Shown here: piece after piece, positions 1 through 10,719 of the stretch
How the letters are laid out: each line of letters starts with the position of its first letter
How positions within the stretch are numbered: the stretch's first letter is position 1
Notes under the pieces: generated by a model
The model's input: only the letters and a program-made list of their open reading frames with translations
Told to the model about the DNA's origin: nothing
Database searches by the model: none
Translations under genes and position numbers: made by a program
Source: Psilocybe azurescens
Lineage: Eukaryota > Basidiomycota > Agaricomycetes > Agaricales > Agrocybaceae
DNA length: 32,470 nt
Reading direction: 5' to 3'
Assembly: GCA_023853785.1 (NCBI GenBank)
Contig: JAJIRX010000009.1
Coordinates: 1-32,470, forward strand

Positions 1-165
1 AGTATGAAGAAATCAGAGAACGAGCCGCTTGAACAATAGGCTGCAGCCGAGTTACGCCGCCTTGAGCTAGAGGCTAAAGAACGACGTGCAAAGGAGACCC
101 ATGAGCTTATAGTGACGATGATGGTGCTCGCTATGCGTAACCTACCTAAGGATGAAGAGTTTTAA
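1..165 (+). pseudogene. 3' end of a charged, coiled-coil-like coding fragment
   Basis: Frame 1 reads as the C-terminal end of a protein rich in Arg, Glu and Leu, with a stretch beginning AAELRRLELEAKERR and ending MRNLPKDEEF before a TAA stop at 163-165. One in-frame TAG interrupts it at about 37-39, so this is probably a relic. The heptad-like pattern suggests a coiled coil. The fragment sits next to a repeat copy and loosely resembles the C-terminal fragment near 8.07-8.4 kb, so an origin in a repeated or mobile gene is possible. The family was not recognised, and the gene continues to the left of the window. Confidence 0.35.
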
Positions 166-419
166 TTCAATTTGTGGTTACTTGGATGCCAGATGCGTCA
201 TTCGAGATTGATGCAGATATTTCTTGAGACTCATAATTTTGGAACGTCGTTGGATTCCCATGTATATAATGGCAGTCGACAGCTTTCGTTTAATATCCGA
301 TTATTTGGACACTTTGCAGTACAACTGACGAATGAATTAACGTTAATAGAAAGATATCAACAAGTTTTTTAGATTTATGATTAAGGCCGGTAGATGTAGA
401 CAAGTTCAAATGGTAATTA
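166..419. other. no gene seen
   Basis: AT-rich stretch between the coding fragment and repeat copy R1. A short open frame is present but shows no recognisable motif or codon bias. Confidence 0.4.
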
Positions 420-1300
420 ATACAAGTTAACCTTTCAACAACTCAAATGATCGTCAGAAGGAGGATTGCAAAAGGTATTGAAAAAACTTACCGAATAGAG
501 TGAAGAACAGGGACCGACTAGTTAACGTGCTTTTAGTCAGCTGAGCCATGAGCCCGAAAGCATCAAGATCGTGCAGCCTCAGCCTGAGGCCCGCGGCAAG
601 GAGCACGAGGAGTACGTCCGCATAGCGGTGCACCCCTCCCTCAGGAAAAAATACTCGTTGACCGCGTTTAACGGCGGTACAACAAGTCTTTATCGTTCTT
701 CAATAAACGATAGACCGATGGTGGAAGCCTTGCGGCGACCACTATCATTCTCATCCGACGGCGCAGAGCCGCACGGTGAGCTTTGTCGCTCGGCAGCAAA
801 TGCCGAAGCGACAGCAGCTTAGCGATGGCTGACCATTACTACCCACTCACTTGCCAGCCATTGCGTGACCGGGGGCAATAGGTGAAAGCTCATGAGAGCC
901 AACAATGGGATAATCTTCACAGTCAAGTACGTACATAGTAGTCTCCGAGAATTTTCATGGCATAGAACAGCTAAAAAGCAGGGAAAATCCAGAATTAAGT
1001 GCTCACTTTAATTATCCATAATTGCAGTTGGACTCACCTGTTTTGTTGAAGGCCGGTTTGGCGAAGAGCCTCACCGGCCAAAATGAAAACGAAACACGCG
1101 ACCAATCTCACCGACAGCGCTGGGCCGCCCGGAGAGCTTTGTCGCTCAGTGTGCGTTTGCATGCTGAAGCGACAGCGTCTGCCTATCGCAATTAGCGATG
1201 GCCGACCCTTACCGTTTGTCGGTTATACCTGGTGAGGCACAACCGGTGAGCGGTAGATGCCGCGATCCGCCATCTTCTCGATAATCGTAGAAGAGTAACG
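420..1300 (-). repeat. structured interspersed repeat, copy R1
   Basis: On the minus strand this stretch aligns by eye with 11570-12690 and 22430-23060. It contains two tandem related modules, each with a GTC...GAC-bounded hairpin (785-812 and 1141-1173). It also has a hairpin at 691-712, a GGCCGGT...ACCGGCC hairpin near 1050-1080, and a minus-strand GTAAGT donor-like site near 500. No terminal inverted repeats or target-site duplications were identified. It could be a non-autonomous element, a solo LTR or a structured non-coding RNA gene family. Edges are approximate. Confidence 0.7.
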
Positions 1301-1700
1301 GAGTGGCGATGAGAAAATGAAAGTAACTGGAAATAGAGGATTAAACGTGAATTAAATGTGAATAGAATGCAGCAGAATACGAGGCGTTGACGTACTTTTT
1401 TAGAGAGCGAACGAGGAACGAGATAAAAGAGTCTGCGTACTAGACGGTGAGTATGTAGTCATGAAGGAGGTGAATAGCAAATGCTCACCTTTTCTGGACG
1501 TGACGACGAGCAAAGCAACGATCCAAGTCATTTGCGATTCAGACTACATACTCCCACAGTCCCCAAGATTAGGAGACCATGGCATTGCCGTCCAGCCCCC
1601 CATAGGGGTGAGCCAGAAGCCGACAGGATTAGATGACGCCCGTTAGTAGACACACCACGGGACCCCAAGTGTCATTGACGCTCGAGGGGTAATCCATGTT
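1301..1700. other. repeat-derived spacer with 12-bp inverted repeat
   Basis: GAGTATGTAGTC at 1449-1460 and its exact reverse complement at 1542-1553 flank about 80 bases. The stretch 1546-1615 shares a block (catactccc then ccccaagattagg) with 11469-11530. No gene is recognised. Confidence 0.4.
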
Positions 1701-1726
1701 GGAACAGCCTACTAGTAGGCTGTTCC
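1701..1726. repeat. perfect 26-bp palindrome
   Basis: The 13-base arm GGAACAGCCTACT is immediately followed by its exact reverse complement, with no loop. It lies in gene-poor DNA beside the repeat. It could be a terminator-like hairpin, a recombination scar or an element end. Confidence 0.85.
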
Positions 1727-2529
1727 TGTGTGCCCATCAGCCCAGGGACCGCGACAAGGTCGGCGTCATTGCCCCAGGAAATAAATGACCTACATTTGTT
1801 GACGACGATGTTGAAGGATGATAAGAATGATGAGAGTAGGTGAAGGGATGAGATGTTAATGTTCTGTTCTTGTGGCACTGAGGCTCTTTTGTGAGAGATA
1901 GTCGTTGTGAATCATGTATGTGGCACTGTGACTCTTTACGATGTCTCTTTACAATGTAGGAAGGGGGTGATGTGAAGGAAGCGTGCTCAACGACATCTAA
2001 AAAAAGAAAGTGTAAGGCAGCAGTCGCGATCGAGAGGAATGACATAACAGCGTACGGAGGTACACGCAGACACTCGCAGACAGCGACATACAAGAAAAGG
2101 ATTAGCCAATGCACAAATGGCATGAAGTTACGATACCGCTCTACAAGCCAGAGCTGCCGTCGGGGAAGCCAACGTGGATAGTATCATCATGACTGCAGGT
2201 GCTCAGTCCGAGATATCGTCCATCGTCAGGCTTTCATCACGACGGCATCGACTCAAAAAAGCAGGACAGATGAGAAAGAAGCACAGGCTAAAACAGGTGG
2301 CGAACCGCGCAGAACTGGAGAGGAGGGAACTGGGTGAAAGAAGTGGGGAGTTCCCTGAGAGCTGAGATGTACTAAGGCATCTTTTTATACGTCAATTCAT
2401 GTAATTGTTCTCGTTGAGGTTATCCACAACTCGTGTACGCGTGATGAGATGAATAAGATGGATTGCCTTGCCTCGCCACGGTATCCACGCTAATTTTGTT
2501 CTGCACAGATGTTGACATTTCATTGTATT
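1727..2529. other. no gene recognised
   Basis: Several short open frames occur on both strands (for example 1737-2123 minus and 1972-2365 plus). The plus ones encode Lys/Arg-rich peptides, but none has a known motif and no exon structure is convincing. Confidence 0.35.
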
Positions 2530-2960
2530 TCCTTTTTTGGGGCCATATTACTATGCTAGGAAGTGCCTAAAGAAAGCGGGGGCTCCCTCTGGAAAAATTT
2601 CGTGGCTTCTGAAGATCGATATCAATCAGATAGCAACTCAGAGTGGGTCGTGTTGCGTCATCGCTCGTGGTCTCAAACACGATGGAGATAGATTGACCTC
2701 ACGGTGACTTGATGGTGTCTTTTTCGATGCTTGGCCATGCGCAGGTGAGGAATTAGAAAGCCTTCTTGAAACATCGCTGTGAAAGTCTAGCTTTAAGTTC
2801 ATATTTTCTCCGCTTTCTCGGGTTTTCTCGATGAATAAGGGCAGACGATCACCTAGACGTGTATTCTACGGCGTATCCATCCATATTAGTTGCGTGATGT
2901 GTACCTGGGTGGTTCGGCGTTGCTGGAATACCCTAGTACAGAGGCAGAAAAGGAGTGGAT
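2530..2960 (-). repeat. dispersed segment X, minus copy
   Basis: The reverse complement matches 10720-11305 by eye. Shared blocks include tatctgattgatatcgatc, agggagcccc, aggcacttcc and agtaatatggcccc, plus a block around tacgccgtagaatacacgtc. The two copies are in opposite orientation about 8 kb apart. No coding potential was recognised. Confidence 0.65.
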
Positions 2961-4330
2961 ATCCTAAGGGTCAAGGGCATCATTCGGAACTGTACTAATT
3001 CACGACGTGAACAAATTACACCAATACTTGGTGTGTACACTCATTTTAAGGTCCGCAACTGATTGGAATGCGATCCAACAATTATTTAGTAAGGTGGTGT
3101 GATCAGATCGTGTGTGTGTGTGCGTGTGAGTGTGCCATCAGTATCGAGTTATTTCATTTGTTTTCAGTCCGAGAGTGTCCAGTTACTGCAGTAAGACTAT
3201 GGCCATCGCAAGTCTTTGAAGCATAGGAGCGGTTGGAGATTTTACGATAGCCGTTGCACGTGAGTAGACCCCTGACTGTCAATAGCGGACCGGCTACCAG
3301 GGCTTTTCTTTGGATCCAGGTGGATCTGAACACGGCTGCTTTGTGTCTGCTAAATCTCTTCTCCGAGTGCACCGACTACTAATGACCCATGAATGCGGCG
3401 CTTTGCGTGAAAGGACAGGAGACTGTGGTTAGAATTCGGAGCTCTCAGGGTAGGCCTTATCGCCGGGAAGCAGAAAACCCACTCGACGCAGTAGCAGCAA
3501 CAATACGACGACGATATGCCATGTTGCTTGTCGTTCATCGCTCGTTCGTGTGTTGCCATCATCTCCCCTCTTCCTGTCAGTGGCCATAATCACCTGCATT
3601 GTTATTATCTGGTATTGCCCACAACAGCGAGTGTACACCATGTATTCGTTCCATTCTTGCCACCACCTGCGCCAATGCTCGCAGGTCCTGCTCTCCGTGT
3701 CGATGAGCCGCACAGTCATACACAGAGCCTAACAACCTCACTGTCTAAGCGACATTGTGCCCAAATCCACTCACATGAACGAACGCTGTTAGTAGCCCAC
3801 TCGTTCGCCTCTTTCCTCCTCATTTGTCTTTGCCCATCCACGGCTGTCTCCTACTGTATTTGCGACCTCGCGTAATGCCGCAGCAGTCTCTCCTAAATCG
3901 ATGAAGAATGGAAACTTGAAACGAGACAACAGGTGCAGCACGATTGTCTATGTGTTGTACATATATCACTTCGCTGTCGCCGTAGGTTGTGGTCAGTCCT
4001 GAGACAATGGAGGGCGGCGACATTGCTTTCCCGTAGGACCTTCTATCCCACCCTCAAAGGGCAGCTGAGCAAATCCAGCGCGACAATTGTCCGTCATGGC
4101 GTAGCTGCATCAGCGCCTTGTCCGCCAATTGCATGATTGAGCTCGTTCCTCATACCTCCATCCATTGACGCCGCCTCCCGTTTTGTGGTATCTTAGTGGC
4201 AATTTGGTTTCGTTGATGTTTGTGACTTGCTTCAATGTTCTACGTATGTCTCGTCGCTTGACTTCTCATGAGCAAATAGAAACTCGAGCTTCAAATTAAA
4301 CATGGTCTTTATTCTACTACACCAAGTAAT
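2961..4330. other. long stretch without a recognised gene
   Basis: A short TG/CG microsatellite lies at about 3112-3130. Overlapping open frames up to 119 codons occur on both strands at 3.35-4.13 kb, but they mirror each other and show no domain, signal peptide or intron pattern that supports a gene. Confidence 0.4.
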
Positions 4331-4334
4331 AAAA

Positions 4335-4682
4335 ATGAATGTGGAGCTGTAAGTTTAATGGAACGTAGTACGAAATGGCTCACCCAGCGTCGACCTGACA
4401 GTCCGAGGTGTAATATCCATGAACTTGATATCTTCTGCCATCCTGCGCCATTACTTATACCTAGTAGTGACTTGCCTACGCACCGCTCAACTCCCGGACA
4501 CCCACACACTCTTGCCTTTCTACATATATGCGGGCCATTTTTCTCCGACTTCACCAGCTTGCCCTTAGGGAGGACATGTCCGACCTTGAGCTCGGGTAAG
4601 AATACTAGCAATAATCACTCCAAAATACCAGGCAGAATTAGCACGGTCTGAATGGATTTGAGTATGGGTTGATGAGGAACAT
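4335..4682 (-). pseudogene. heme-thiolate peroxidase relic C (exons 1-2)
   Basis: The minus strand starts with an ATG context like the other peroxidase copies (MFLIN). It then has a degraded LPELKVGHVLPKGK segment, a Cys region reading VCGCPG, and after an intron-like gap the exon-2 motif DIKFMDITPRTVRSTL. Frames change several times and the sequence stops matching after about 4335, so the heme-distal half is lost. In exon 2 the stretch ATTTCGTACTACGT is identical to peroxidase B at 18 kb, which places C with B rather than with its neighbour A. C and B also share a frame break a few codons after the ATG. It lies just downstream of A on the same strand. Confidence 0.75.
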
Positions 4683-4929
4683 TGTGGGGTTCTGCTCATC
4701 AGATAGGAAATGCTTAACGAGCTTAGGCTTTACCCAATAAAATCTGAATTGAAACAAATGATCTTAACTACACGCACTTGAGTAAGAGTCGCATATCATT
4801 AGGCGACGTATCACAGTTGGGTATATGAATCGTAAATGAGTTGTCGTGATAGATTTTCCGTAACGTAACAGCTACCAATTTCCAAAGTCCAGTACGACCA
4901 CCTTACGCATCACAGTTTCCCGCACTTCA
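4683..4929. other. spacer between peroxidase A and relic C
   Basis: AT-rich; presumably holds the 3' untranslated region of gene A. No gene is recognised. Confidence 0.4.
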
Positions 4930-6010
4930 TCACACAGCGGGCGTAGCATCCGTGGCTGCCTGCGAAGCAACATTCTCCTTGTACTTCTTTTCGTTAACAC
5001 CGAGAACAACTTTCAGCACTGTGCTGTTGAACGAAGCGAAAGTCAAGCCCAGTCGCTTCCTGACTCGAGACTCCCATCCATCGGGTATACGCTCCTCAGT
5101 TAGAAGTGGCTCCAAGTCAACGACTCGACCTCCGAAGATAGTGAGCATTGTGGATGAACTTGAAAGTTTGCTAGTCAGACAGCAGACCACTTAGTCAACG
5201 AAGAGTAAATGCGACTTACTTGGCGCCACCAAACATGTTATGGAAGAAACTGGAAGTGTACTGCGGGTTAGTTGCTTGTGCATCAACACGCCGTTTAGAG
5301 GTATATTCTGATAGATCCTTCGTGGTAAGGATAGGGTTACCCTCCTTATCCTTGCCGGAAGCAAGTGCCAGCAGTTCTTTGACGTATTGGAGATGAGGTT
5401 TTGATTGATCAGGGACTAATGCACTGTCTTCCCCTGCGATGCTGATCAATTAATATCTGCCGTGTGAGTACGAAACAGAAAGTCGTACGAGTGAGTGACC
5501 CATCGTGTTCTATTCCTTTATCGCTATGGAGGTCGAGCTCAGCGAGGTCGAAAGTGTCGTTCTTGTAACTTTTATTCAACATGTTTGCCGCAAAATTGGG
5601 AACGAAGAAACAAAAGTCGATGCAAAGTTAAACGTCGTTCGGATCTTCGGACCAAGTTCATTGAATTTGATATTTTTACCGTCGCGGGGAAGAATGCCTA
5701 GTCAAATATAAGGGAGTTGGATTGTCCCGTTATCACAGTTAGAACACGTCGATTCAGAAGCATAATACATTCGGCCTGCCGACTCACCGTGGTTGGCCAT
5801 AGCATTTAGGGCCGGGCAAGAGCATCGGCTGTCTCCTTCCTTGGGTGCGATGTACTCAGGCCACTTTCCTCCCGCCCCCGGATGTCCCTCTGGAGTAACA
5901 TGCCCAACCTTACGACTTGGAATGACAAGGTTGGCTGCTGTTAGGCCAAAGTCGTAGGTGAAAACGACAATATTCTGAACAGTGTTGACGACAGGCGTTA
6001 TGAGAAACAT
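4930..6010 (-). CDS. heme-thiolate peroxidase / peroxygenase-like protein A (4 exons, one frame break)
   Basis: Chloroperoxidase-family (Peroxidase_2) protein; relatives use a Cys-ligated heme with peroxide for halogenation or oxygenation. Proposed exons on the minus strand: 6010-5788, 5697-5489, 5433-5220, 5170-4930. Joined, they encode about 295 residues. The N-terminus is hydrophobic (residues 1-30, possible anchor or signal). Next come KVGHVTPEGHPGAGGKWP and the proximal heme-ligand region DSRCSCPALNAMANHG. Exon 2 has GILPRDGKNIKF and the distal acid-base motif GIEHDGSLTRED. Exon 4 has TIFGGRVVDLEP and DGWESRVRK. The usual P-C-P is S-C-P here. Exon 2 is one base short near 5610, shifting the frame before AANMLNKSY; this may be a sequencing indel or a real lesion. 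A TATAAATA lies 44 bases upstream of the ATG. Family assignment is firm; activity is not shown. Confidence 0.85.
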
Positions 6011-6053
6011 CGTGGGTCGAAGGGGGGAAAAGAGACATCCGTCAGTAGGCTTT

Positions 6054-6061
6054 TATTTATA
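6054..6061 (-). promoter_or_regulatory. TATA-like element of peroxidase A
   Basis: TATAAATA on the minus strand, 44 bases before the ATG of peroxidase A. The position suits a short 5' leader. Confidence 0.45.
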
Positions 6062-6374
6062 CTTGGAAGCGAACAAGTTAGACTTCAGCTCTACCTTCCT
6101 TTTGATTTCTTCCGACACTTCGTGACCACACCTGTCAAAGTCACGAGATATGATGGACATGTAAAATGTTCACAGCGGAGATATCATCATGGTGTTGCAC
6201 ATTTAATTTGGACACTTGCAGGCAGAGCACACTGAGACAAAAACAAGTGTTTCCGGGGAATTGAATATGCTTGTCGGAATTGTATATTCTACACTCGAGA
6301 AGTATCACTTTGCACTCTCTGCGGAAGCCATTGGAATGTTGGAACAGACGCGCATTGGTGCATGGCCCGTACAA
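6062..6374. other. intergenic, no gene seen
   Basis: Spacer between the 3' end of the Nudix gene and the peroxidase A promoter. Small open frames on both strands show no motif. Confidence 0.5.
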
Positions 6375-7764
6375 TCACCAAATCTTGTAGTCAAACCCAC
6401 CATGTAGTCGATTGACTATCTTCATGAAATTCGGTTCATTATCCGGGGTAATGTACCCAAGGCGAACGAATAAATCAAGTATCACTTGGCGCATCGTTTT
6501 CGATAAGACCTCGCATTAGTGAAAGAACGACATGCTCACCGAGACCACAGTTGGGCTTGAAAAGAGCTGCTTGGAGCTGCTTCAAGAGCTCTTCGTGAGA
6601 TACAAACTGTATCGCACCGAAAGTAGTCATTGATCAATTAGAAATTGGAAACTGTTCAGGTGCACGAACCTCGAATGATTCAACCTCCCCATCCAAAGGC
6701 CTGGGGGTGAATGGAGTTGGGTCTACGCCAGGAGGGATGAGAATATCGTAAACATATCTATTTGCAAGTTAAGCACGCAACGATGATAAACTGTTTATCG
6801 ACTTACTCGACTTCGGGTTGTAACCAGCCCGTAGATGCTCTTTTGCATTTAAATCAGCGCACGACTCCATCTGTTGTTAGTTGAAAGGTATCACCTGTAG
6901 AAATAACTAATGGAACCGACTGCCCTGGTATACTTCTTGACGACCTCAGGTTGTATACTAGCTTCTTCCATGCATTCCTTGACCAATGAATCGAATATAG
7001 GCATGCCACTGGGAATACCGCCAGCAACAGTGTTGTCAAGCATGCCTGGAAAGCTACATGAAGACTGTCAAAATTTGTAATAGATTACAGGGGACAGGGA
7101 TAAGCACTTACGTGGGTTTGGTGAATGAACGAGTTGGCACCCACACACGCAGGCTTCGCTGACCATCCTCTTGTAATACCTCATCATAGATGTTCAAATG
7201 TACCCCGTAAGTGACCACGCCAAATAACGCGCACGCTGACCGTTCCATTTCGAACGCGAAATTGAGCCCATCTTCATGTCCCGCAACGAGAGGATAATCG
7301 TGGATGCCAAAGGGATCTGAATATATTGGATACATTTCATTCCTCCATTTCTTCGGACCACAGACATTAGGAAAAAGGCCCGTATCCCTCCATCGCTCAC
7401 ACAGCTCCTTCATGGCGTTGGTTCTTTTCGATGGCGTATCCAACCAGTTGCGGAAACTGACGCTGGGCCCGGTCATCCCGTTTCGCAATTCGATGTATTT
7501 GGATGCGTCAAGCCTAAACGACCATAATTCTGCGGTACCATTCTTGCGACTGGTTTGGTCCTCGAGTAGTAGTTGCTCGACCATGATGGGGCGGAGTAAT
7601 CCGATTACTGGACTATCAGACGATTCAGAAAGATACAGAGGCACAAGAACCTCCGAGTTAAATGAAACATCACAGAGACTTGTGGGTCCGCGGTGTAAAT
7701 GGACATTATCGCAGATGTCGACGATTTCGAGAAAGGTCAGGTTATCTTTCTGAAGGGTAGCCAT
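6375..7764 (-). CDS. DUF4743-Nudix hydrolase (thiamine-pyrophosphokinase-related family), 6 exons
   Basis: Minus-strand exons 7764-7112, 7053-6895, 6839-6807, 6757-6670, 6606-6540 and 6484-6375 join in frame to 369 residues with canonical GT...AG introns of 48-58 bases. Residues about 1-215 are the N-terminal domain found in fungal Tnr3-like proteins (WLDTPSKRTNAMKELCERWR, then FEMERSACALFGVVTYGVHL). The Nudix fold follows, with the box AGGIPSGMPIFDSLVKECME ending EEAS. The core R-E-x-x-E-E is K-E-C-M-E-E, the early Glu is Met and the late Gly is Ser, as often in this branch. The C-terminus reads NRLHGGFDYKIW. No thiamine pyrophosphokinase domain follows. Family members hydrolyse oxidised thiamine diphosphate or related pyrophosphates; the substrate here is inferred only. 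The gene reads without any frame break. Confidence 0.92.
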
Positions 7765-7916
7765 CGATGTAGAAAGGAAGAAAACCTCCGAGGTGTTCGG
7801 TGCATTTTGCAGATAGTTACAGGCTGCTCAAACAGGTTAACTTATAGCCGAGGTTTGTCAAAAACAAATGTAATGGATCGGACTCAAAACCGCGGTCACG
7901 TTCTTTAAGTCGATAC

Positions 7917-7925
7917 ATATATATA
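7917..7925 (-). promoter_or_regulatory. TATA-like element of the Nudix gene
   Basis: A run of alternating T and A (TATATATA) about 150 bases upstream of the Nudix ATG. Confidence 0.4.
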
Positions 7926-7926
7926 A

Positions 7927-7950
7927 GACGCGACTGACGCGACTGACGCG
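7927..7950 (-). promoter_or_regulatory. tandem ACGCG repeats upstream of the Nudix gene
   Basis: The 9-base unit GACGCGACT occurs twice and is followed by GACGCG, just upstream of the TATA-like run. ACGCG is the core of the MluI cell-cycle box bound by MBF in fungi. The repeat is seen directly; the binding role is inference. Confidence 0.45.
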
Positions 7951-8072
7951 CCCCTGTCGCCGATCCATGATGTGTCCATTCGACGACTCTTTCCAGCTCT
8001 CTTTATTCCAATCCTAAGAAAACTCTGACGAGAAGAACTTCGCAGTTTTTAATCCTTATCCGCCAAGCTGGT

Positions 8073-9072
8073 GGCCATCAATATGAACGCCCTCATCATG
8101 TACTCCTGCATGCCCGTCTTGTACTCATATTTCATGTGTTGGACTTCCTGGTTAGCTTTCCTCTCGACACTGTCTTCTTCGAGCTTACGCCTCTTATACT
8201 TCAGCTCCGCCATAAGTTGATCGTATGGCTGAGCAGCGGTAAACTTCCCGTCTTCGGTCGCAGCTGTGGGACCTTTGGATTAGCTAGAGCTAGCCACAGC
8301 AGAGGAATCATTCTCTTGCTTACTCTTGAGCCTATTGATCAAAGCTTCGTTAAAATAATATCATTCAGTATGATATATCAAGGTCCGAACACGTTAGAGC
8401 TCACTAATGACTGTTCCGTGTGCGAGGCTTGGTGTTTGTTCGCTGGATATTTCCCTGGAAATTATTGACTTGTGAAATTTCATCGCATACTAACAACTTA
8501 CACCTCTTTTTGATGTACTTCTCTGACGAGCCTTTCTTTTATTTTTCAGATCGAGCTTGCCAGTGGAAGAAGACGACTCCACGCTGTCTCCTCGAGACGC
8601 GGTGCGCACCGCGTCAATCCTCTTGGAAGATGTTTGGTCAAAATCGGGATCGGTCCTCCACATGTATGCAAGCGATTCCATAATGGAAATTTTTGGTTCT
8701 GTGCACGATTCCAACGCGCTGTTCATCCTTCCGCAGTGTGTCGAGTTTTTCTTCCGCAGACAATCTCTAAGTACACTTTCCCACGAGCTCGAGGGTATTT
8801 CTGTATCCTTTTTTAAGGTAAAGTGGTAGTCAGTCTACGTGTTGAATAAAAATTTAACTGTGTTTTAATAAAATTCGGAGCTTGGGATTTTCGTCTAGCG
8901 AAAATATCTTCACAGCTGCGCTACAGAAGCAGGCTGACCTCGTGCGTGTAGTTCTTTTATTCGTACTTTCGGACCGTTTATCACCACTTATGATTACCTC
9001 CCGATTGGAACTGTTCTTGTCGAGCCATCTTACGAGGCGAATGCCCCCTCCAGATGGGTCATCCACGTGAGT
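8073..9072 (-). pseudogene. degenerate minus-strand gene with charged C-terminus
   Basis: Minus-strand open segments read as pieces of one gene: a stretch before 8854 containing MDDPSGGGIRLVRWLDKN, then 8726-8490 with MESLAYMWRTDPDFDQTSSK and a Lys/Arg-rich end, then a 3' segment containing PYDQLMAELKYKRRKLEEDS and ending FILMATSLADKD before TAA near 8073. The last segment is coiled-coil-like, and an in-frame TAG near 8280 interrupts it. I could not identify the family. The general layout (small N-terminal motif, Lys-rich middle, coiled-coil end) recalls repeated transposase-like or Myb-like genes of fungi, but no catalytic motif is visible. Exon limits are uncertain. Confidence 0.35.
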
Positions 9073-9690
9073 TCAATCTTTTTAGCGAGAGATCCGAGCT
9101 CGTTGCGCTCTTTGATCTCGGAAGTATCTGTGCGTCGCCATATCAATAATCGCATATAATGATTGTACTCGACTCAGGTTCACCTAGTAATATTGGGTGC
9201 CTTCCAGTCAAGTAATTACTATCGACAACTCGACGCTATGAGACAATTCCGACACGGAGTGCCTGCGGCTGGTCTTAAATCTGAGTTTTAACCAATTGCC
9301 AATTCAGCGTACACGGGCCAATCTCCTCATTCTCCCAAACCCTCCATGAACAATGTCCATTACTGTTTCCGTAGAGGAAAAAAGACGCCAAATTATTTAA
9401 GCGCCTTAATAATACTTCCCGCTTCCCCACAATTTTATTTCACTTTTGCCACAGGATCCTATCTTCCCCAGTTTCCCCTGCAGAACAGTGATTTCGGTTT
9501 TGGTTCTTCATATGGACCGTATCCGCCGCCCGGATATCTCTCTCGGACCCTTATACAAAAAATAACTCACCTGAAGTAACATACAAGCTATACATTAACA
9601 GATTACGGATTTACAAACGTTGATGAGGAAGGTTTTGTCAGCAATGTACGCTAACACTTTGTGGATTGCATTCTACGGCAGTCTCGGGGT
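9073..9690. other. no gene recognised; one Pro/Tyr-rich open stretch
   Basis: Plus strand 9451-9545 reads LPQFPLQNSDFGFGSSYGPY followed by PPPGY, a composition unlike random frames, but no flanking exon can be assigned. It may be a relic. Confidence 0.3.
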
Positions 9691-9698
9691 GGTGCTAG

Positions 9699-10067
9699 AT
9701 GCTGAATGCTCTTATTGCAGTCAAAATACGCACTAGTCTGGAGACCCATCTTCACATAGCGAAGGTATGTCCAATCCGCTTGTCTTCAGGCCTCGTAACA
9801 ACCTATCCTAACTGTCCTACTTCCACAGCCGATATTTCTACACTAAAGCAAATGCTTTCCATTGTGGTAGGGAAGTTGCGACAATGTGTAGGGGCTCTTC
9901 CACTCACACCCCCATTCTACCCAGCTCCCATACTTAGTATCGACCAAAAGGCCGCAGCTGGAGAACAGGATAGCCAGCGTCAGGTCACTTCACGAGAAGT
10001 TTCAAAGAAGCTAGCCCCGCCGTCCTCCCAAATTATTGATGGCAGATCATATTGGCCCATGAAATGA
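9699..10067 (+). pseudogene. unidentified exon pair or coding relic
   Basis: An open frame ends in YWPMK and a stop. It spans an intron-like segment: donor GTATGTCC near 9766, branch-like CCTAACT, acceptor TTCCACAG near 9829. After the acceptor the reading DISTLKQMLSIVVGKLRQC looks like a short amphipathic helix, followed by a Pro-rich and polar stretch. No upstream start or domain was found, and no family is recognised. It could be the 3' end of a decayed gene. Confidence 0.3.
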
Positions 10068-10719
10068 GTTTTTGCAGGAATTGAGTTAGGTTGCACCTAG
10101 ATTTATCTACTTCTCAATTTCGTCAACAATTGCAGCTCATCGATGGTATCCACCAACAGTTCCAGAATCTTACCTCTCGACTTTACACACTGTATAGCGT
10201 GGGTGGATGCTGACCATTGTGATGACGAGAAGGGGGATTCGTTAGTATGTCTGAATCACATTGGTTAGTAGACTGTGAGCATTGCTCATAGTTGGTTGAA
10301 ACGACGTGCGAGAAGGACAGCAGTGACCGAAGACTCACAGAATTGCGATGAATTTCTCGATATTAGATAACCTAGCACAAGGATATTGATTGTAGACAGG
10401 TCACGGTCGTGTTCAAGAGTACATACCAACGATATAGTACTCGGCAGCTCCCGTTTGGCGATGAGATTACCTACAAATTGAAAGAGTCAGTAAATTCACC
10501 GTAGGTATAGATATGACGCACGTGTATTCTTCCAGGCAGCCTATCCTTCAAAGCACATCTTTATTCGTCTGCCACAATTCATCAAGAGAGGAGCATCGAT
10601 GATACCCGCGGAAAGTACATTATATTTGCCGCCACCGTTTCTCTACTTCATAACCGTTGCACGGGCAGAAACACCCTCAGCCCTTGTACTAGTACTGAGA
10701 TAGCTTCAGAAACGAGCGG
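10068..10719. other. no gene seen
   Basis: Open frames are short, with no recognised repeats or motifs. Confidence 0.4.

Noticed and set aside
530..620. hammerhead-like core (ATGAGCCCGAAAGC) in repeat R1
   Set aside because: The CUGAUGA core and the stem arrangement are not met and are not kept in the other copies.
3100..3135. GT-rich run as a regulatory site
   Set aside because: Ordinary short microsatellite with no gene nearby.
3516..3875. 119-codon plus-strand open frame
   Set aside because: Overlaps equally open frames on both strands, with no domain, intron or signal-peptide support.
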